DNA from: Panorpa germanica
Lineage: Eukaryota > Arthropoda > Insecta > Mecoptera > Panorpidae
Length of the DNA: 64,000 nucleotides
Reading direction: 5' to 3'
Assembly: GCA_963678705.1 (NCBI GenBank)
Contig: OY783209.1
Location: 3,782,001 to 3,846,000 of the forward strand
Positions 37,701 through 46,700 of the stretch are shown here, piece by piece. How positions within the stretch are numbered: the first letter of the stretch is position 1; every line of letters begins with the position of its first letter. Position numbers and translations under genes: made by a program. A model generated the notes under the pieces. That model did not search any database and was not told the DNA's origin. It was given only the letters and a program-made list of their open reading frames with translations.

Positions 37701-40700
37701 TTCCCAACATTTGCCAACATTCAACGGCCTTTAAATATTTCTTTATAGTGCTTTATAGGATCAAGCGACTGTATACTTTTAAAATGTTTGTACAATATGT
37801 TATTGTAAGTAGTAAATTTTATAAAACATTTGCTCGTAGTAATCTGAAAATGATAACAAATATTCATGATTTGTGCGTTATTGTACTGTGTAGCATTCTG
37901 TAACAAATTTTCCATGTCTCAGGACTGTATATGCTAAATTTCAAGTGTAAACATGGTACTTGTGAATAATAGTGACACATTTAAAACAGTCACCTCCTAG
38001 TGATACATTCTAAGTATGAATATAGTTGTCTGTGTTAACTATCATTGGAAATAATCAAACCAGCGTTATATAAATAAACTTCTGTGTATTAAGAAGTTCT
38101 TAAATCAAAGTTATCTACTTTTATTACCTCGCATAAAAACTTTCAGGTTTTTTATAGTTTCTTTTATCCTATTACTGTCAGCTATCTTTTATAGTTTTCT
38201 AACTTTACGAATAATATCGAACTTTGTTTTCCCAATTGGGGATTTTATTTTTATCGTGCGGTAATCATGACGATGCTCTTCCTCATGATCCTCCACACAG
38301 AGAGTGACGTCAGCTAATATCAATCGACGTAGCTCTTTATTTTACTTTCATTGCGGTCTTCAAGGAATTCTTTATTTGCAGAAGAAGTTGTAAATGTGAG
38401 GAAAACAGTCTCGTTAAACCTGAGAACAAACAAGGTCTGTAAATCTGTCTCTAGATGTTAGTAGCATTCAATCAATTCGAGGAAATATTTTCAAAACAAG
38501 TTTACTCATGTCTGTGGGCTGACGGAGTTATTAGCCAATTTCTATTAATTCTTTCTTACACATTCCACAATCAAACACCTTAACAATAATGTTGTTGTTT
38601 TTGTGTTAGTCAGTTCAGAGATGATTGACTTATTAATGACTCAATAAGAAAGTCTACTCGTACTATTCATTTCAGTAGCCTAACTCCCTGACCAATTTAA
38701 AGATAAGGTTAAGTTAAATCGATAAAAAAAGTATATTTTCGATAATGTTTTTTGACGTCACAGTTAATATATAATTATTTCTATAAGTACTACATGATAA
38801 AATAACATTTAAAGAGTACTTTGTGAAATATTCATAATTAAATATCAAGAAATGAGTTATTGATAGCAAATCTCCGCAGACGTCACAAAAAAAAATTTCA
38901 TTTCGGTGCCCCTCATAACTCATCACTACATTTTCTGAAACCAAAAAACCAAAATGATTTCATTAGTTGATAAGTTTCTGCAGGTAACCCTGTGAAATAG
39001 TTTTTCAATTTTTTACAGCTCTTAGAAGTCAAAATACTGATTTTTCATTGAAAAAATCAAAAACTTTGTTAATTTAAAATACGTTAAAATTTAAATAAAA
39101 ACAGAAAGAGTGTGCAAAGTTTCAATGGGATCGGTGCAGTAGATTTTGAGCTAGAGAAGGCACCAACTCTAAAGAAGCTAAGTGTGAAAAAATGCGTTTA
39201 ACAATTTCAAAGAAAAACGAAACCAGACTAGAAGTGAAGACTAAAAACTCTATATCTCCGACAGTTTTACTCCAATCAACTTCAAATTTTCACACAATAA
39301 ACTTAATACGTTGTACATTAATTTAAAAAAATGAAAAAAAAAAATTACCAGGATTCGGTCATCGTCCTTAGTAAAAGAATGATTCAGTCGAAAAAACTCT
39401 AGAAAACTATTACCATAAATAATTAATTTGGCGTTTTTCTCTAAAGTAATTTAAGTTGATATCTCAAGCGTCTAACTAATATACGCAGGAATATTAATAA
39501 GTTAATTTCATCCTTGGTTTTTACTTCACAAACTTTATTATACCCATACAATTTATGATCAAAATCAAATTTCAAAACAAGTCAATTAATCTTCTAAATT
39601 AAAATTCTATTGATGACGTAGAACGGGATACCTAACGCTAAGACTCTAACGTATTCTATATTGGGCAAGCAAATCATCAAGTTATCTTGATCCCCTACTA
39701 CCACCTCACCCCTTCCCGCTCCATGTTCATTCCTTCATTTGCTTACGTTTTCCTTTCGTACGTAAGACACATCATTCAAAGAGGCTGGATGGGCCGTGGG
39801 GCCGTCCCGTTGATCCACCACGTTGCAGCTACACGCTGTGGAGGCCATAGTACTTATAGTCCGTATCTTACATCTGCTGTGCTATTTCTGAACTCTTTTA
39901 ACGTATACATATTGCATACTCTATAAATGAATATCTAGTCCAGTACGTGAAATATTCTCAAAATATGAGGAAACTCGAACTAGGTGTTAGAATCCAGCTA
40001 GAATCCAGGTAGAATCCAGGTAGAATCGAGGTAGAATCCAGGTAGAAATATTTGATTTTAGTTTGAGCTTGGTGGATTACAAAGTGCCTCAATAAAGTAG
40101 AGAAGTGGTTATAAATCAGGGACCGAAATGTTATCATTTGTTGGATGGCAGCATAAATCTTTTTGTACAATGGCATAACATCTTGAGATTACTCTCCAAA
40201 GACAGTGAGCTCCTCACAACTGTTAGTTACATATTTATAATATACGAAATGTAACAATGAATAAATGCAAAATCTGACAGATCATCTCTAATTGTAAAAT
40301 TAATGGAGGATGCCTATCTATATAAATAGATGCATATATCAGTGGCTTGATATTAAAAGTACAAATATCCAAACTCCAAACTTTTGACCGACAAGAAACT
40401 TTGGTAAAAAAAGGCATTGAAAAATCTTAACTAATATTATTTTAATTTCAATTGACATTAAGATCCCAGTAAACATTTTGAAATGTCATATCTAGGTGAA
40501 GTTCCTGTCTAGAAATCAATTCTTTTTCACTCAGATTTCAGATAGATGCCTGACCTATAAAAGAGAATTGAGAATTTTTTACTAGAATATTCTTTCTCTT
40601 TCCAACACCATACAATTAAATAGAGATATAGTTGTTATCTCTTTTACATTTGTAAATATTTATTTTAGTAGAGATAAAATTCCACATTCATCATAGAAAA

Positions 40701-43700
40701 AGAAACAAGATATATCTGTCTCTGTTACACTTGAATGGTTTATTTGCAACTTCATTCAATACTGGTACGGTAGTGAAGCCAGGTGAAGTGATTTGTCTAT
40801 TTGTAGTTCATATCACTGACATTTCCTTGAACGAGTGAAATCAAATTGAACTGTTTCATGAGAAAAAAAACATACGCATCTTCAAGTGACTCCAAAATGT
40901 TTACTGGGGTAGAATGTTTATTAGAATTTTGACTAAAACATATACATAATGTATTTCAATTTTTTGGAAAACGTTATATTTCGAAAAGAAAAAATTACTT
41001 GGTTCTTTTAGCACCAAGCCGTAGATATATATATATATATAGATAGATAGATATGCGAGTATACATACCTTTATTAAATTTGGCTTTATTCATATGTGAA
41101 ACGAACCATATAATAGAATTTGCTGTAGAAAAATTGTTGTATCCGGCGGCTCCACTTCCTCGCATACAAAATATTAACTGGAGAATTGCGTAGGCATATA
41201 TATGTATGTGTGTGTGTGTATGTCACATCTTTATAAGTATGTGTTACCTGTATTTGAAAAGAAGGAGTAGAGTAACATATTCTGAATTTTAAATCTTGGA
41301 AACTCCTTTCCATTTTATTGCAAATTGAAATATTGTATAAGACTTTATGAAAAAATTGAATCCTATTCTTGTCCGTAAATCTTCGAATCTGACAGCCTTC
41401 AACATTGTTGATTTATGAAAATATTATGCTTCACTTCATTTATTAAATTTTAGTTGACATACTTATTTGGAACTGAGGTCTCTCTCACATTGGAACCAAC
41501 AACTTGTGACTTTTAACTTTTCCAGTAGGAATAATTGCACACTTTATTATGAGGAGAAGTTGCCCATTTAAAATTTATTAACACTGTACCATAAAAGTAT
41601 GTATTTTATACCGTCGAATTCATAATATGGTTCATACGCATGCAGATCAAAGTGCCGCTTTCCGTTACAAAAATGGGCTGAGAATTATTTCACGAAAGTG
41701 GTATATTGTTTAAAGTAGATATTTAGTTTCATGATAAAGAGTACTAATGCGAATCAACTCGAATACACCGTACTGAAAAAATCACATACTCTTATTATAC
41801 TCCATTTTATTAAAAGCGTGCTTCAATACGATTCGAATTTTGTGTTTCCTATTCGCAGTACAGAAGTGGAAATATATAACTAACTCAGCAATAATTGTTG
41901 TAGAAGTTTGTGCCAGCAGAGTCGTTATATATACAAAAGTGTCTCTCAAACCCATCACATATTTATCTAGCGTCTGTGATTCTAATACTTCACCAATAAT
42001 TAGTACCCTTTAAACACAAAACGTAAACTCATGTATTGTTTATTGTAATATTTTTTACTTAATGTTACGTTTTGTGATTTACCGATGCTTAACATAAGTC
42101 TGTTACATAGATATTAAATATATTCAAACGCCATTAAAAATATTTGCTTGTTTAATATACAACATTATATAATTTTTGGCATAAAAAGCTTTATTAATTT
42201 TAGAAACATAAATTTATATAAATTATATAAATGTAGAAAGTTAACTTTTGTTAGCTTATGTTAGCTAATACTAAGGTTTAAGTAACCTACCCAATTACCA
42301 GAGAAATAATAGGTAACACGTGTAATTACAGTGTAGTAACACGTGTTACCTATCCGTTTATGATAATGATTGATAAATATAATAATTACAACCTAAAAAT
42401 CTACGTAATTATAAACGAACAAAACCAAATTTACGTTAAAAAGACATTTCTACAATGTATATATTATTTTAACCCTTGTTTTAACTCTAAAACAATAATT
42501 TTAAAACTTAATCCATTTTTAAGTATTAAAAGATTAAGTTAGTGGAACCCTAGAGCGTAGGACGCGTAAAGCTTGATTTGGGGTTACATTTAATCTCTTT
42601 TAAAAGTTCTCGGATGTTGTAAGTAAGGGTTGTTTTTACTTTTTAGACACAGAAGTTCAAAGTTTGGTTTCACTTGTAGTCTAAATCACTTTATTTACTC
42701 GTACTAAAACTTTAGCACTCGTTCTATGAGATTTTATTATCAACAAGTGAAAAGAAAAGTTATTTAAGATTGAAAAGACTATACCGTTCGTTCGAACTTT
42801 CTAATACGCAGTAAGACGATTGTGGATGGAAAATAGTTGATCATGGTCCCGATAGAGCAGGCATGATAAACTTATAACACGCGGGCTGGATTTGATGCAT
42901 ATGAAAGTTTTGCTGCAGGTCAACGCGCCAGAAGAAAAGATACTGTTCATTAAGGTAAGGTTAAAACGATAAAAAGAAGCATAATTTCGATAATGTTTTT
43001 TGACGACACAGTTAATATATAATTATCTCTATAATTGCTACATGATAAAATGATATTTGAAGAATACTTTGTGAAATTTTCATAAATAAATGTCAAGAAA
43101 TGAGGCATTGAGGCAGACGTCACAAAAAAGAGTAACAGTGTGGTGCCACTCATAACTCATCACTGAATTTTCTGAAATCGAAAAACCAAAATGATTTTAT
43201 TAGTTGATAAGTTTCTGCAGGTAACGCTGTCGAGTTTTTCTTTTTTTTATTGATTTTTCAATTTTTTACAGCACATAAAAGTCAAAATTTCGATTTTTCA
43301 TGAAAAAAATCAGAAACTTTGTTATTTTAAAATACGTTAAAGAAACTCGACAGCGTTATCCCGGCATTTATGTAAAGAATGAGTGTGCAAAATTTCAAAA
43401 TAATTGGTCCAGTAGATTTTGAGCTAGAGAGGGCACCGACTCTGAAAAAGCTATATGTAAGAAACTGCATTTAAAAGTTTCAAAGTAACACGAAAGCTGA
43501 CCAGAGAGGTGAAGACTTAAATCTCTATATCTCCGACAGTTGTACTCCAATCGACTTCAAATTTTTACACAATAAACTTAATATGTTGTACAATAATGTA
43601 AATAAATTTAAAAAAAAAGTTAATACCTTACGTCTACCCCCCCCCCCCCCTCTTCTCTTAAACGTAGTTAAAAGTATAAAAAAGATATCTATGTGTAATG

Positions 43701-46700
43701 TGTTGCAATTGAAACATTTATGCAAGAAGGCTGAAAAAGCTATAGCCAAAATAAAAAAGTTAAAAATATATTAGAAGTAGTATCATGTATCGGGTGTATT
43801 TGACTCACCTCTTCTTGGTGTTATTACCTTGGAAATTAATAATTACTTAACATAAACAAAGTTTCATTGTTTACTTTGTTTTAGTCAATATATTTCTCCG
43901 TGAGTTCAGGTATACCAGGTATACCAGGCAGGCAGGCAGGCAGGTTGGTAGATACACGAAAACACACGCCACAAAACGTAAATGAGACATTGATTTTCTA
44001 GGCTCCCTTCTTCATGAATGTGTTCTATCGAGAATATTTCTGTTCTCTTTTGTTTATTTTTGAAATATGTTTCCTTGATTATTAGTTCATGCTTATATTC
44101 TGAAAATACAATATAACAAAACAATGGGAAGAACACAGCATTTTAATAAGCTGTGCAATTTTCTGACATTTACTTATTTCTCAAACAACGGTTTGTTACA
44201 AATTGTTTGATAATTTTAACAAAGAAGTTTTTTGTTTATTAAAAAATGAGCTAATTTAATTTTCTTTTTTAAATTTATTTTAGCTTTGAATTATTTAGCT
44301 TTTTTGACATATGGCACCGTAATAAGACGGCATTCACTATAGTTAATCCATTCTATAATTAAAAATGTTTACGCAACTCGAGACGGTTAGGCAAAACTTC
44401 CTGTGACACTTTTGGAAAAGTTAGATTTCGCAGCAAAGTGGATTAGAGGAGTAAGGGGTCCACAAATTATATCACATAAATTTCATGCTATAACCCTTCT
44501 ACCCCCACTCCCCTTATACACTTTTATGCCGGTTTCTCTCCAGAAGGACAGTTCTATAAAACACGAACAAAAACACAAATGTTTACAGTAAAGAGACAGT
44601 TCTTAAAACATTTTTATCTTTAAAAACTGTTTTAGTAAACAAAACACATTCATATCTGCAGTCGATAAGATCAAAGAAAAACACGTTTGTTGTTTTTTAG
44701 TCTGCTTGGTTTGAACACGCTGTTTTGTTTTTTGTGAACATTTGCGCTTGTCAGTTGTTGTTTATCATGTTTATAATTTTTACGGGACACACAGAAAAAC
44801 ACTAAAAACAAAACCAGTCTGTGTTCAGTGTAAACAGTCTGTTTTCGAAAAACAGAACTGTTTTAAAATAAAACAAAATATGTTTTTGTTTTGTTTTTTG
44901 ACAACAAAACTGTTTTCTAAACTGTCTCTCTGGTGAGAAATTAGTCACACGATTAATACGTCTACACGATTTTTCGATTTTTAGCTGTCTCGGAAACTTG
45001 TTTTATTTCATTTTATTTTTTAGTGTCATCCATTTCCGCTCGATTTTTATATTTTTGATTGCATGTGACGTCATAAACCTTCTGAATCATTTACCGTATA
45101 AAACATTGAAAAGAAAAGAAGGGAGGTAAAGATTACTGAGACAACAACTGTCTTCTATCTCAGATAGAGTTTCTGATCTAGCTAGAGTTAAAGTGAGAAG
45201 TCGTAAGACAAAGCGTTGTTCCAAGTATACATGTTCTCATATGTTCTTATGTCTTAAGACAGTCGTGTCTTCAGTGTGCGATCGCCCTTATCATTACTGT
45301 ATGCTTGCGTCAATAACTGCACTAGAAATTATACAATTTATTTCTTAAACGATTTTAATGTTGAATACAAAATATATTTAAGATATTCAAATAAAAAATT
45401 TGAACAAATATTTAAAAATTTCGCTACGCATTCCTGACAGTTTAAGAACCTGTGGACTTCTCTTAAAGTAAACACTTCATGATTTAGCTTACAGTTTCGC
45501 TAAATGTATTATTCTGGATGTAGTCTCTCTGAGAAAAACATCTCGTCCAAGATCTAGTATCATTACAACACTACAGCCAGCACTGCAGCACTCCAAACAG
45601 AAGTCAGAATTAAAGCAAACTTTTAACTAAATAAAATATATTTTAAAGCTAGTGTAATTCTATCATCGAACATAGAATAAAATATAATCAAAATGGTGTT
45701 AAAATTTTGCAGTAATGTTCATTTTATATGAGTGTCAGTAGAAACATTAAATTTTATGTAAAATAAATGTAAATATTTAAAATAGTAAATCATAAAACTA
45801 TTTTTAATGAGTGAAACAGGTTGAGTGAGTTATAGTCTATAAATTCACGGCTAAATTGTATTTTTCTGAAATTTTAGACAAGTTCGTGGAATACTAAGTT
45901 AATATAACGAAAGCATGAGTACGAATTTTGTGACTTTATGATTTTAATTTTATAAACATGTTACAAATTTATATAATTCGATTTGTGCAGTTTAAGAAAT
46001 ATATATACCTTGTATACAACGTAGTATTTACATAATATTTATGTAATATATACGATTAGCTGTAAATTATCTTTCGTAAAATTTAACACAGTTTTATTAA
46101 AAGTTAAACTTCGTGACCGAGAAGTAATCTTTTGGATTTTCAATCATGTTTGAAATATCACCTGACGGATCACCTCAGGATGACTCTAGAGGTTTTTCTT
46201 CTTCGGAAACCCGGCGAATGCCCAATCCATTGTACACAACAATAGATATACCCTCAGATAGGGTAGCTTTCTACATAGATGACGGTAGAAGCTCCCCAAT
46301 TCGTGGGATCTCCGAATTTCGCCGAAATTCAGCAATTCCAATACCAATTGTTCATATTTCGAGCGAATTCATGACTGACGGATCCTTCGACGACATAAAT
46401 TTCACCCGATCAAGTTCTTTATTAGCTAAAGATCTCTCCAAACATCGCCGACAAAGTGGCAGTCGTAAAAGCCAGGTTTCCAGCTGCAGCATGTATTCTA
46501 ATGCCAGCAGCAGACGCAGGTTAAGCTCGACTGGAGAATACCACGTAAGAAGGCATAGCGAACGTTTATGCCATCCAAAAAGGAACTCTATCAGGAGAAG
46601 CAACTCTGAAGTGAGATGCAGCATGAGAAGATCTATACCATCTTCGAGGAGGATGTCCACTGAACCGTTAAAGGCAAAGAAGATGACTCCAGAAGAAGAG

